A stretch of DNA of 64,000 nucleotides, from contig NZ_SSOJ01000067.1 in the NCBI RefSeq assembly GCF_029871205.1, positions 62,001 to 126,000 on the forward strand, written 5' to 3'. Below are positions 25,366 to 36,616 of this stretch, one piece after another. The position numbers were made by a program, and so were the translations under genes. This DNA comes from Pseudomonas sp. BN417 (GTDB lineage: Bacteria; Pseudomonadota; Gammaproteobacteria; Pseudomonadales; Pseudomonadaceae). The notes beneath the pieces were generated by a model. It saw nothing but the letters and a program-made list of their open reading frames with translations, was not told the DNA's origin and made no database searches. Position 1 is the stretch's first letter, and the number at the start of each line of letters is the position of its first letter.

Positions 25366-25378
25366 GCGGAGCGCGCCG

Positions 25379-28300
25379 ATGCGGTTGAAGTGCATCAAGC
25401 TGGCCGGGTTCAAGTCCTTCGTGGACCCGACCACCGTCAGCTTCCCCAGCAACATGGCGGCCGTGGTCGGCCCCAACGGTTGCGGCAAGTCGAATATCAT
25501 CGACGCCGTTCGCTGGGTAATGGGTGAAAGTTCCGCGAAGAACCTCCGCGGCGAGTCGATGACCGACGTCATCTTCAACGGTTCCAACACCCGCAAGCCG
25601 GTGGCCCAGGCCAGCATCGAGCTGATCTTCGACAACTCGGACAACACACTGGTGGGCGAATACGCCGCTTTCGCCGAGATTTCCATCCGCCGCCGGGTCA
25701 GCCGCGACGGGCAGAACACCTATTTCCTCAACGGCACCAAATGCCGTCGCCGTGACATTACGGACATCTTCCTCGGCACCGGTCTCGGGCCGCGCAGCTA
25801 CTCCATTATCGAGCAGGGGATGATCTCCAAGCTGATCGAGGCCAAGCCCGAGGATCTGCGCAACTTCATCGAGGAAGCCGCGGGCATCTCCAAGTACAAG
25901 GAGCGCCGCCGCGAGACCGAGAGCCGTATCCGCCGTACCCAGGAGAACCTGGCTCGACTTTCCGACCTGCGCGAAGAACTCGAGCGCCAGCTGGAACGCC
26001 TGCACCGCCAGGCCCAGTCGGCCGAGAAGTACCAGGAATACAAGGCCGAGGAGCGCCAGCTCAAGGCCCAGCTCGCCGCCTTGAAGTGGCGGGCGCTGAA
26101 CGATCAGGTCGGCCAGCGCGAAGCGGTGATCGGCAACCAGGAGGTCAGCTTCGAGGCCCTGGTGGCCGAGCAGCGCAATGCCGACGCCAGCATCGAGCGG
26201 CTGCGTGACGGTCATCACGAACTGTCCGAACGCTTCAATCTGGTGCAGGGCCGCTTCTATTCCGTGGGCGGCGATATCGCCCGGGTAGAGCAGAGCATCC
26301 AGCACGGCCAGCAACGCCTGCGCCAGTTGCAGGATGACCTGCGCGAAGCCGAGCGTTCGCGCCAGGAAACCGAATCCCACCTGGGCCATGACCGCACCCT
26401 GCTCGCCACGCTCGGCGAAGAGCTGGACATGCTCGGCCCCGAACAGGAAATCAGCGCCGCTGCCGCCGAGGAAGCCTCCGCCCAGTTGGAAGAAGCCGAG
26501 ACCGGCATGCATGCCTGGCAGGAGCAGTGGGACGGCTTCAACCAGCGCAGCGCTGAGCCGCGCCGCCAGGCCGAGGTGCAGCAAGCGCGCATCCAGCAGC
26601 TGGAGCAGGGCCTGGAGCGCCTGCTGGAGCGCGAGCGCCGGCTGAATGACGAACGCGTCCAGCTGGCCGCCGACCCGGAAGATGCGGCGGTCCTGGAAAT
26701 GACCGAAGAACTGGCGGTCGGCGACATGCGCCTGGAGGAGCTCCAGGCCGCCGAACAGGGCCTGGTGGAGCGCCTGGAAAGCCTGCGTGAAGAATTGCAG
26801 CAGGCCAGCCAGGCGCAACAGCAGGCCCAGGGGGAACTGCAGCGCCTGAATGGCCGCATAGCCTCCCTGGAAGCCCTGCAACAGGCCGCGCTCAACCCCG
26901 GCAAGGGCGCCGCTGAATGGCTGCGTGAGCAGCAGTTGGCCGAACGCCCGCGCCTGGCCGAAGGGCTGCGGGTGGAGCAGGGCTGGGAGCTGGCGGTGGA
27001 AACCGTGCTCGGCGCCGACCTGCAGGCAGTGCTGCTGGACGATTTCGCGGGCCTCGACCTGTCCGGCTTCAGCCAGGGCGAGCTGCGCCTGGCCAGCGCC
27101 GGCCGGAGCGGGGCGCGGGTACCTGGTAGCCTGCTGGACAAGGTCGAGGCGCCGGTTGACCTGGCGCCCTGGCTGGCCAAGGTCCTGCCGGTGGAAAGCC
27201 TCGATCAGGCCCTGGCCCGCCGCGCCGGCCTCGGCGACGGCGAGAGCCTGATCAGCCGCGACGGTTACTGGGTCGGTCGCAACTTCCTGCGGGTGCGCCG
27301 CGCCAGCGAGGCCGAGAGCGGGCTGCTGGCCCGTGGCCAGGAGCTCGAGCGGCTGCACACCGAGCGCGAGGAACGCGAGGCCGCCCTGGAGCTGCTGGAA
27401 GAGCGCCTGCAGCAGTTGCGCGATGGTCAGCGCCAGCAGGAAGAAGCCCGCGAACAACAGCGCCGCCTGCTGCAGGACGAGTCCCGTCGCCTGGGCGAAC
27501 TGAAGGCGCGATTGTCCGCCCAGCAGGCCAAGGTCGAACAACTGGCCCTGCGCCGCCGCCGTCTGGAAGAAGAACTCCGCGAACTGGAAGAGCAGCGCGC
27601 CGCCGAGCTGGAGCAATTGGGCGAAGCGCGCCTGACCCTGCAGGACGCCCTGGATGCCATGGCCAGCGACACCGAGCAGCGCGAGAAACTGCTGGCCGAG
27701 CGCGACGGCCTGCGCGAGCGCCTCGACCGCAACCGCCAGGAAGCCCGCCAGCACAAGGACCACGCCCACCAACTGGCCGTGCGCGTCGGCTCGTTGCGGG
27801 CGCAACACGATTCCACCCGCCAGGCCCTGGAGCGACTATCCCTGCAGTTCGAGCGCCTCAACGAGCGCCGCGAACAGCTCAGCCTGAACCTGGAGGAGGG
27901 CGCCGCACCGCTGGAGGAGCTGCGCCTGAAGCTGGAGGAGCTGCTGGACAAGCGCCTGGGCGTGGAGGAAGAACTCAAGCAGGCACGCCTGGCCCTGGAA
28001 GATGCCGACCGTGAACTGCGCGATGCCGAGAAGCGCCGTACCCAGGCCGAGCAGCAGTCCCAACTGCTACGCGGCCAGCTGGAGCAACAGCGCCTCGAAT
28101 GGCAGGCCCTGACTGTGCGTCGCAAGACCCTCCAGGACCAACTGCACGAAGACGGCTACGACCTGCACGGGGTGCTCGCCACCCTGCCGGCCGAGGCCAG
28201 CGAGGGTGCCTGGGAGGAGGAGCTGGAACGCCTCGCCGCGCGTATCCAGCGCCTCGGCCCGATCAACCTCGCGGCCATCGACGAATACCAGCAGCAATCG

Positions 28301-28867
28301 GAACGCAAGCGCTACCTGGATTCGCAGAACGACGACCTGGTCGAAGCCCTGGAGACCCTGGAAAACGTCATCCGCAAGATCGACAAGGAAACCCGCAACC
28401 GCTTCAAGGAAACCTTCGACCAGATCAACGCTGGCCTGCAGGCCCTCTTCCCCAAGGTCTTCGGTGGCGGCCACGCCTACCTGGAACTGACCGGCGAAGA
28501 CCTGCTGGACACCGGCGTGGCGATCATGGCGCGACCGCCGGGCAAGAAGAACAGCACCATTCACTTGCTCTCCGGCGGGGAAAAGGCGCTCACTGCACTG
28601 GCCCTGGTGTTCGCCATCTTCCAGCTCAACCCGGCGCCCTTCTGCATGCTCGACGAGGTGGATGCGCCCCTGGATGATGCGAACGTCGGACGCTATGCGC
28701 GATTGGTGAAGGAAATGTCCGAGAAGGTGCAGTTCATCTACATCACCCACAACAAGATCGCCATGGAAATGGCTGACCAACTGATGGGGGTAACCATGCA
28801 TGAGCCGGGGTGCTCCCGCCTGGTGGCAGTGGATGTGGAGGAGGCGATGTCGATGGTCGAGGCCTAG
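25379..28867 (+). CDS. smc: Chromosome segregation ATPase SMC
   Basis: 1162 residues. Condensin core protein that compacts and separates chromosomes with ScpA/ScpB, whose genes are not in this window. Walker A GPNGCGKSN is at 31-39; long coiled coils flank a hinge at roughly 510-650; the C-terminal head has the signature LSGGEKALTALALVFAI and Walker B FCMLDEVDAPLDD. Coiled-coil segments are very rich in Glu, Gln, Leu and Arg, which produces long open shadow frames on the other strand. GGAG precedes the ATG. Confidence 0.97.
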   Translation: MRLKCIKLAGFKSFVDPTTVSFPSNMAAVVGPNGCGKSNIIDAVRWVMGESSAKNLRGESMTDVIFNGSNTRKPVAQASIELIFDNSDNTLVGEYAAFAEISIRRRVSRDGQNTYFLNGTKCRRRDITDIFLGTGLGPRSYSIIEQGMISKLIEAKPEDLRNFIEEAAGISKYKERRRETESRIRRTQENLARLSDLREELERQLERLHRQAQSAEKYQEYKAEERQLKAQLAALKWRALNDQVGQREAVIGNQEVSFEALVAEQRNADASIERLRDGHHELSERFNLVQGRFYSVGGDIARVEQSIQHGQQRLRQLQDDLREAERSRQETESHLGHDRTLLATLGEELDMLGPEQEISAAAAEEASAQLEEAETGMHAWQEQWDGFNQRSAEPRRQAEVQQARIQQLEQGLERLLERERRLNDERVQLAADPEDAAVLEMTEELAVGDMRLEELQAAEQGLVERLESLREELQQASQAQQQAQGELQRLNGRIASLEALQQAALNPGKGAAEWLREQQLAERPRLAEGLRVEQGWELAVETVLGADLQAVLLDDFAGLDLSGFSQGELRLASAGRSGARVPGSLLDKVEAPVDLAPWLAKVLPVESLDQALARRAGLGDGESLISRDGYWVGRNFLRVRRASEAESGLLARGQELERLHTEREEREAALELLEERLQQLRDGQRQQEEAREQQRRLLQDESRRLGELKARLSAQQAKVEQLALRRRRLEEELRELEEQRAAELEQLGEARLTLQDALDAMASDTEQREKLLAERDGLRERLDRNRQEARQHKDHAHQLAVRVGSLRAQHDSTRQALERLSLQFERLNERREQLSLNLEEGAAPLEELRLKLEELLDKRLGVEEELKQARLALEDADRELRDAEKRRTQAEQQSQLLRGQLEQQRLEWQALTVRRKTLQDQLHEDGYDLHGVLATLPAEASEGAWEEELERLAARIQRLGPINLAAIDEYQQQSERKRYLDSQNDDLVEALETLENVIRKIDKETRNRFKETFDQINAGLQALFPKVFGGGHAYLELTGEDLLDTGVAIMARPPGKKNSTIHLLSGGEKALTALALVFAIFQLNPAPFCMLDEVDAPLDDANVGRYARLVKEMSEKVQFIYITHNKIAMEMADQLMGVTMHEPGCSRLVAVDVEEAMSMVEA

Positions 28868-29097
28868 TGGCGTCGCTGGATGCGAACTCCTGGCGAGAAC
28901 GGGGTCAAATTCGCATCGGCTTCTGCGTAAGCCTCTATCAGAGGTTTCTCTGCTGGTCTGGTCGTGCTAGCTTTATGCCCAAATTTGTTGCACGTGGAAA
29001 ACGCCATTCAGAACATGGAGTTGGGCGCCACGTTTCAGGGGACGGGATGTCCTTTCTTCACCATTGTTTGCATTTTCACTAGGGGACACAGGACTAC

Positions 29098-32350
<3,253 letters not shown>

Positions 32351-32353
32351 GGC

Positions 32354-33232
32354 CTAAGCCTCGAGGCTCAGGACCACCTGGGCGATCTCCGCGGCAGTGG
32401 TGTCCGGCTCTTGCTGGGTAGCGCTCGCCGTGGCCCCGTGCCGCAGGCTCTGGCGGTACTCGCTGGGGGTGCAGCCGGTCAGTTGCTTAAAGGCCCGGGC
32501 AAAGTAGGACGGGTCCTTGAAACCGGCCTCGTAGCCGATGCTGGTCACCGGCATCTGGCTGTTTTCCAGCAGCGCCTTGGCGTAGTCCATGCGTTTGGCG
32601 AGGATGTACTCCATGAAGCCGACTCCGTTGACTTCCTTGAACAGCCGGCTGAAGCGAAAGGGGGTCATGCCGCAGCGCTGGGCCAACTCCTTCTGATCCA
32701 CGCTCTCGCGGAAATTCTGGTCGATGTAGGGCATTACCCTATCCAGCGCCTTGTGCTTCTGGTGGCTCGACGTCCGGCGAATGCTGTCCGGTAGGGGAGG
32801 GTTGCGTTCGAGTACCGGTGTTCTGCCCAGGTTGATGGCGGAGCGCCGCACTTCATTCAGCTTCCTGAGGGCCTGGAGGTAGCGGCTTTTGTCCTCAGGT
32901 GTAAGTGGCAGCACCATGTATTCCCATACCTTGGCGCGCATCGCCCATACGGCGAGTTCTTCTGAATGTTGCACGGTGAACATGGTGATCGGGATCGAAG
33001 GATGCGACCTCTTGATCTCTAGCAGCAGGTTCAGGCCGCTGACATCTGGCTTGTTGAAGTGGATGCAGATCATATCGGCCTGTCGCAAGTTTTCGCAGCC
33101 AGCGACCAGGGTGGCCTCGCCCAGTCTGCAATCGCAGAAATCCTCGAATTGCTGGATGAGCTTGCGTGTCGACCTTTCGCGCGTCAGGTCAAGCCAGAGC
33201 AAGCTTGGTTTACCGGCCGAGTAGGACTGCAT
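32354..33232 (-). CDS. AraC-type regulator with a degenerate response-regulator receiver
   Basis: 292 residues. Residues about 10-125 have the receiver layout (LLWLDL, ICIHFNKPDVSGLNLLLEIK, PITMFTV, YMVLPL), but the phosphate-accepting Asp is His58 and the conserved Lys before the last Pro is Leu109, so phosphorylation in the normal way is unlikely. Residues about 165-265 are an AraC DNA-binding domain with two helix-turn-helix units (QKELAQRCGMTPFRFSRLFK and VTSIGYEAGFKDPSYFARAF). It is divergent from flp across 395 bases holding direct repeats, so it is the probable regulator of the pilus locus. Confidence 0.88.
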   Translation of the reverse strand: MQSYSAGKPSLLWLDLTRERSTRKLIQQFEDFCDCRLGEATLVAGCENLRQADMICIHFNKPDVSGLNLLLEIKRSHPSIPITMFTVQHSEELAVWAMRAKVWEYMVLPLTPEDKSRYLQALRKLNEVRRSAINLGRTPVLERNPPLPDSIRRTSSHQKHKALDRVMPYIDQNFRESVDQKELAQRCGMTPFRFSRLFKEVNGVGFMEYILAKRMDYAKALLENSQMPVTSIGYEAGFKDPSYFARAFKQLTGCTPSEYRQSLRHGATASATQQEPDTTAAEIAQVVLSLEA

Positions 33233-33361
33233 GATCGAACCCTGCCCTCGTTATTGTCCCTTCCCCGTGATGCAGTATTGCCACTGTGCCACCAGAGTAA
33301 AGAACAAGTCCTTATTGCCCTGCAGTTTTTTGTGCGCATCCTGTTCTACCCAGGTCTGGGG

Positions 33362-33406
33362 CCCCCATTTCTGGGGGTGCGCGGGCGACTGTTCCGTTCG
33401 TCGCCC
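33362..33406. promoter_or_regulatory. Two adjacent hairpins upstream of flp
   Basis: CCCCCA-TTTC-TGGGGG at 33362-33377 and GGGCGAC...GTCGCCC at 33383-33406. Neither has a proper T run, so they are not clear terminators. They lie in the divergent region between the regulator gene and flp. Confidence 0.45.
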
Positions 33407-33496
33407 GACCAATCACCTTGGTGCTTTTTATGCAGGGCGCCAAGCCTGCCCAGGCCACAGCCGGCCTGGCTTCCGTTGATTTCCGCTCCTTTGTGG

Positions 33497-33534
33497 TCCG
33501 CAAAAAAGTCCTATCTATCCGCAAAAAACTCCTA
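33497..33534. promoter_or_regulatory. Tandem direct repeats upstream of flp, probable AraC-type binding sites
   Basis: TCCGCAAAAAAGTCCTA (33497-33513) and TCCGCAAAAAACTCCTA (33518-33534) differ at one of 17 positions and are offset by 21 bp, two helix turns, as expected for direct half-sites of an AraC-family protein. They lie about 95 bases before the flp start. Confidence 0.65.
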
Positions 33535-33536
33535 AC

Positions 33537-33550
33537 CCCCAAATTTGGGG
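33537..33550. promoter_or_regulatory. Perfect palindrome CCCCAAATTTGGGG
   Basis: A 14-bp exact palindrome directly after the AraC-type direct repeats, about 78 bases before flp. It may bind a symmetric regulator; no known factor is assigned. Confidence 0.5.
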
Positions 33551-33627
33551 AAGGCTAGGGTCCTCCACAGGCGGATCGCGAAGTGCCGCCGAATTCTCGT
33601 AGAGACAACTTGAGTGAGGTGGGCGAA

Positions 33628-33825
33628 ATGATTTTTGAAGCAATCAAGACTTCGGTGGTGGAGTTCATCAAAGACGAGGACGGCCTGACCATCGTGGAGT
33701 ATGCAGTGGCCGGCGGACTGGTGACCCTGGGGGCAGTTGGTGCATTCCTTGCGCTGGGCGGCAGTGTGGCGACAGCCATCCAATGCTTGGACGATGCCGT
33801 AAACGGGGTTGATTGCACTCCGTAA
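33628..33825 (+). CDS. flp: Flp-family type IVb pilin
   Basis: 65 residues, the main subunit of Tad pili. The prepilin site is EDG|LTIVEYAV: Gly at -1, Glu and Tyr at +5 and +6, exactly as in Flp pilins, followed by a hydrophobic helix (AVAGGLVTLGAVGAFLALGG). Two Cys near the C-terminus (CLDDAVNGVDC) may form a loop, which is not usual in Flp. The start is ATG 33628 with GAGGTGGG upstream; the frame extends to 33583. First gene of the plus-strand pilus series. Confidence 0.93.
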   Translation: MIFEAIKTSVVEFIKDEDGLTIVEYAVAGGLVTLGAVGAFLALGGSVATAIQCLDDAVNGVDCTP

Positions 33826-33866
33826 GCGGGATCAAGAGCTGAATGAGCCTCCAGAGGGACGCAGCA

Positions 33867-34385
33867 ATGTCCATAGAGCAAATGTTCCCCGTCATTTTGC
33901 TGCTAGGGCTGCTGGCGGTTGCGGTGGCGACCGATCTTCGTCGCCACCGCATCCCGAACCTCCTGGTCCTGATGGGTATTGTGGCGGGGCTGGGTACCCA
34001 GGTCGTTTCCGTCGGTTTCAGCGGTTTGACTATCGGCCTGCTGGGGATGCTGACCGGGTTCGCCATTTTCCTGCCCCTGTACATCCTCAAGGGGATGGCG
34101 GCGGGCGACGTGAAGCTGATGGCCATGGTTGGCAGTTTCTTCATGTACCAGGACGCCATGTGGATTTCCTTCTACAGCCTGATCGCGGGTGGCGTCTGTG
34201 GCTTCCTGATCGTGCTGTTCCGCGGGCAGCTCCTGCAGACCCTGGCGCGGTACGGCCTGATGTTGAGGGCCCGCGCCTATCTGGCGCCCGAGGCGGACGA
34301 AGTCGCAGGCAAGCCGTTCCCCTATTCGGTCGCCATTCTACTCGGGACCTTGACCGGTATTTTCTGGCAACCCTTCGGGCTATAG
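33867..34385 (+). CDS. tadV: Prepilin peptidase TadV/CpaA/FppA
   Basis: About 172 residues from ATG 33867 (an ATG at 33843 would add eight; AGAGGG stands eight bases before 33867). Integral membrane aspartic peptidase that processes Flp and the minor pilins. The two catalytic aspartates are in ATDLRRHRIPN near the N-terminus and in AAGDVKLMAMVG, the GxGD-type motif. Only the peptidase domain is present, as usual for the Tad type. Confidence 0.93.
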   Translation: MSIEQMFPVILLLGLLAVAVATDLRRHRIPNLLVLMGIVAGLGTQVVSVGFSGLTIGLLGMLTGFAIFLPLYILKGMAAGDVKLMAMVGSFFMYQDAMWISFYSLIAGGVCGFLIVLFRGQLLQTLARYGLMLRARAYLAPEADEVAGKPFPYSVAILLGTLTGIFWQPFGL

Positions 34386-34400
34386 GTCAGGAGACGACTC

Positions 34401-35723
34401 ATGTATGCCGTCAGCGACAGAATTGCCTACCCCAGCGAACGGGAAGCCGTGCAGCGCCTGGCCCCGCAGCCGCGCAACATTCGCGAGACCGGTCTGGCGG
34501 ACAACTTCCTCGGCGACCTGGTCTGCAAACACCTGCATGATGCCGGCGTGCTTGACATGCCGCGGCTGGTGGAGCGCCTGGCGCTGACGGGGGCCGTGCT
34601 GGAGGAGATTCTTGCCTTCCTGCGCAAGGACGGTCGTATCGAAGTGCTGGGGCAGACGGGCGGGCAGGCCTTGCGCTACGGGCTTACCGAGCGGGGCCGT
34701 GCCACGGCCCGCGATGCCTTGTCGCGCAGCGGTTACATAGGCGCGGCCCCTTTTCCGGTCAGTGCCTATCGCTCCTTGCTGAAGTTGCAGACCATCCACC
34801 ACGGGAGTGTCACCGCACGCGACATGCACGCGGCTTTCCAGGGAGTGGTGCTTTCGGAAAACATGCTGGACCAGTTGGGCGTGGCCATGAACTCCGGGCG
34901 CGCCATCATGATTTACGGGCCGGCGGGTACCGGCAAGACCTATATCAGCAGCCGGCTGATCCGCCTCTTCGCCGAAGCCGTCTGGGTGCCCTACGCGATT
35001 GCCGTCAACGAATCGGTGATCGAGATCTACGACCCCCAGGTGCATCAGCGCCTGGAAGACATCACGCAGACGAACAAGCTGCTGATGGACGAGGGTATCG
35101 ACCGGCGCCTGCTATGCTGCAAACGACCCATAGTGATCACCGGTGGCGAACTCAGCATGGAACAGCTGGACATCCGCTACGATCCCTTTTCCCGCCTCTA
35201 CCAGGCCCCCTTGCAGCTTAAGGCCAGCAACGGCCTGTTCATCATTGACGACATGGGGCGCCAGCGCATGGCGCCGGCCGAATTGCTCAACCGCTGGATC
35301 GTGCCCATGGAAGAGAAGCGCGACTTCCTCAACCTGGGCGGTGGGCGCCACTGCGAGTTGCCCTTCGACCTGATCCTGGTGTTCTCCACCAACCTCAATC
35401 CGCTGGAGCTGGCCGATGAAGCCTTCCTCCGGCGCATTGGTTACAAGCTGCATTTCACCTACCTGCAGCCGGAGGAGTACGAGCGCATCTGGCGCCAGGA
35501 AACCGAGCGCCTGGGCATCGTCTATGACCCGGTGCTGCTGCGTTACGTGCTGCAGGGCCTCTACGAGGAACAGGGCATGCCCCTGGTGCCCTGCCACCCC
35601 CGCGACCTGCTCGGCATGGCCCGGGACCGCCAGTCCTACCTGGGCGAATCGGGACCCCTGTCGCCCCGCGACCTGGAATGGGCCTGGCACAACTATTTCG
35701 TCCAGCTCGAAAGCCTTGGATAA
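34401..35723 (+). CDS. Winged-helix AAA+ ATPase of the Tad locus
   Basis: 440 residues, not one of the standard Tad proteins. Residues about 35-110 look like a winged helix (DMPRLVERLALTGAVLEEIL, then RYGLTERGRATA). The AAA+ core follows: Walker A GPAGTGKT (173-180), Walker B LFIIDD (279-284), sensor FSTNLNP (329-334) and an arginine-finger candidate in FLRRIGYKL (342-350). Soluble. AGGAG precedes the ATG, and the gene lies 15 bases after tadV. MoxR-like remodelling ATPases are the closest general class. Role unknown; possibly assembly or regulation of the secretion machine. Confidence 0.85.
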   Translation: MYAVSDRIAYPSEREAVQRLAPQPRNIRETGLADNFLGDLVCKHLHDAGVLDMPRLVERLALTGAVLEEILAFLRKDGRIEVLGQTGGQALRYGLTERGRATARDALSRSGYIGAAPFPVSAYRSLLKLQTIHHGSVTARDMHAAFQGVVLSENMLDQLGVAMNSGRAIMIYGPAGTGKTYISSRLIRLFAEAVWVPYAIAVNESVIEIYDPQVHQRLEDITQTNKLLMDEGIDRRLLCCKRPIVITGGELSMEQLDIRYDPFSRLYQAPLQLKASNGLFIIDDMGRQRMAPAELLNRWIVPMEEKRDFLNLGGGRHCELPFDLILVFSTNLNPLELADEAFLRRIGYKLHFTYLQPEEYERIWRQETERLGIVYDPVLLRYVLQGLYEEQGMPLVPCHPRDLLGMARDRQSYLGESGPLSPRDLEWAWHNYFVQLESLG

Positions 35724-35735
35724 GGAGACGCCGAC

Positions 35736-36551
35736 ATGAGTGCTCGTACCCTGACCCTGATTGCCCTGTCGCTGGTCCTCGGCCTGGGCGCGGCCTGGAT
35801 GGCCAACAACTGGTTGAGCGCCAAGCTCAACGCCAGCCCGGACGACAACCTGCAGGCGGTTGTGGTGGCCACGGTGGAGATTCCCTTCGGCCAGATGATC
35901 GAGGCCCAGCAGGTCACTCTGGTGCGCATGCCGAAGGGCACCGTGCCGGATGATGCCTTCGACGCCACCGACAAGGTGGTGGGGAAGATCGCCACCTTCG
36001 CCATGCTGCGCGGTGACATCCTCCGTGAAGCGCGGGTGGCCGAGCACCTGGGTGGCAGTACCCTGGCGTCGTTGATCGAGTCGGACAAGCGTGCCGTATC
36101 GGTGCGGGTGGACGATGTGGTGGGTGTGGGTGGTTTCCTGCTGCCGGGCAACCGGGTCGATGTACTGGCCACCAAGAAGGTGGGGGGCAACGGTACCGAT
36201 TCCGAGTCCAAGACCATTCTCGAGGACCTGCGGGTGCTGGCCGTGGACCAGACCGCCAGCACCGACAAGACCCAGCCGGTGGTGGTGCGTGCCGTCACCC
36301 TGGAGATGACGCCCAAGGAAGCGGAAGTTCTGGTCAAGGCCATGAGCGAAGGCCGCCTGCAACTGGCCTTGCGCAATCCCCTGGACGACCAGAAGAAGCC
36401 CGAGCCCAAGGTCGCGGTCGCGCCGAAACCAGCCGCCCCCGCGCCCATTCCGGTCGCCACCAAGCCCCTGGTGCGGCGCAGCGTCGGGGTAAGCGGAGGC
36501 GTGATCATCATTCGCGGTACTGAAGTGAAATTGGCGAAAGCGCAGCCATAG
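35736..36551 (+). CDS. cpaB: Flp pilus assembly protein CpaB/RcpC
   Basis: 271 residues. N-terminal membrane anchor (TLTLIALSLVLGLGAAWMAN), then a SAF domain (VVVATVEIPFGQMIEAQQVT) and the RcpC/CpaB domain (VSVRVDDVVGVGGFLLPGNRVDVL). A periplasmic component that steadies the outer-membrane secretin. An Ala/Pro-rich stretch lies near the C-terminus. 12 bases after the ATPase gene. Confidence 0.94.
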   Translation: MSARTLTLIALSLVLGLGAAWMANNWLSAKLNASPDDNLQAVVVATVEIPFGQMIEAQQVTLVRMPKGTVPDDAFDATDKVVGKIATFAMLRGDILREARVAEHLGGSTLASLIESDKRAVSVRVDDVVGVGGFLLPGNRVDVLATKKVGGNGTDSESKTILEDLRVLAVDQTASTDKTQPVVVRAVTLEMTPKEAEVLVKAMSEGRLQLALRNPLDDQKKPEPKVAVAPKPAAPAPIPVATKPLVRRSVGVSGGVIIIRGTEVKLAKAQP

Positions 36552-36616
36552 CGCGACCCGTCATCGAGCACTGATTCGGCGACCAGGTAATCGACCCGTC
36601 ACGCAAGGAGATGGTT

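Noticed and set aside
25112-27808. Open frame of 898 codons opposite smc
   Set aside because: A shadow of the Glu/Leu/Arg-rich coiled coil; no start signal or domain.
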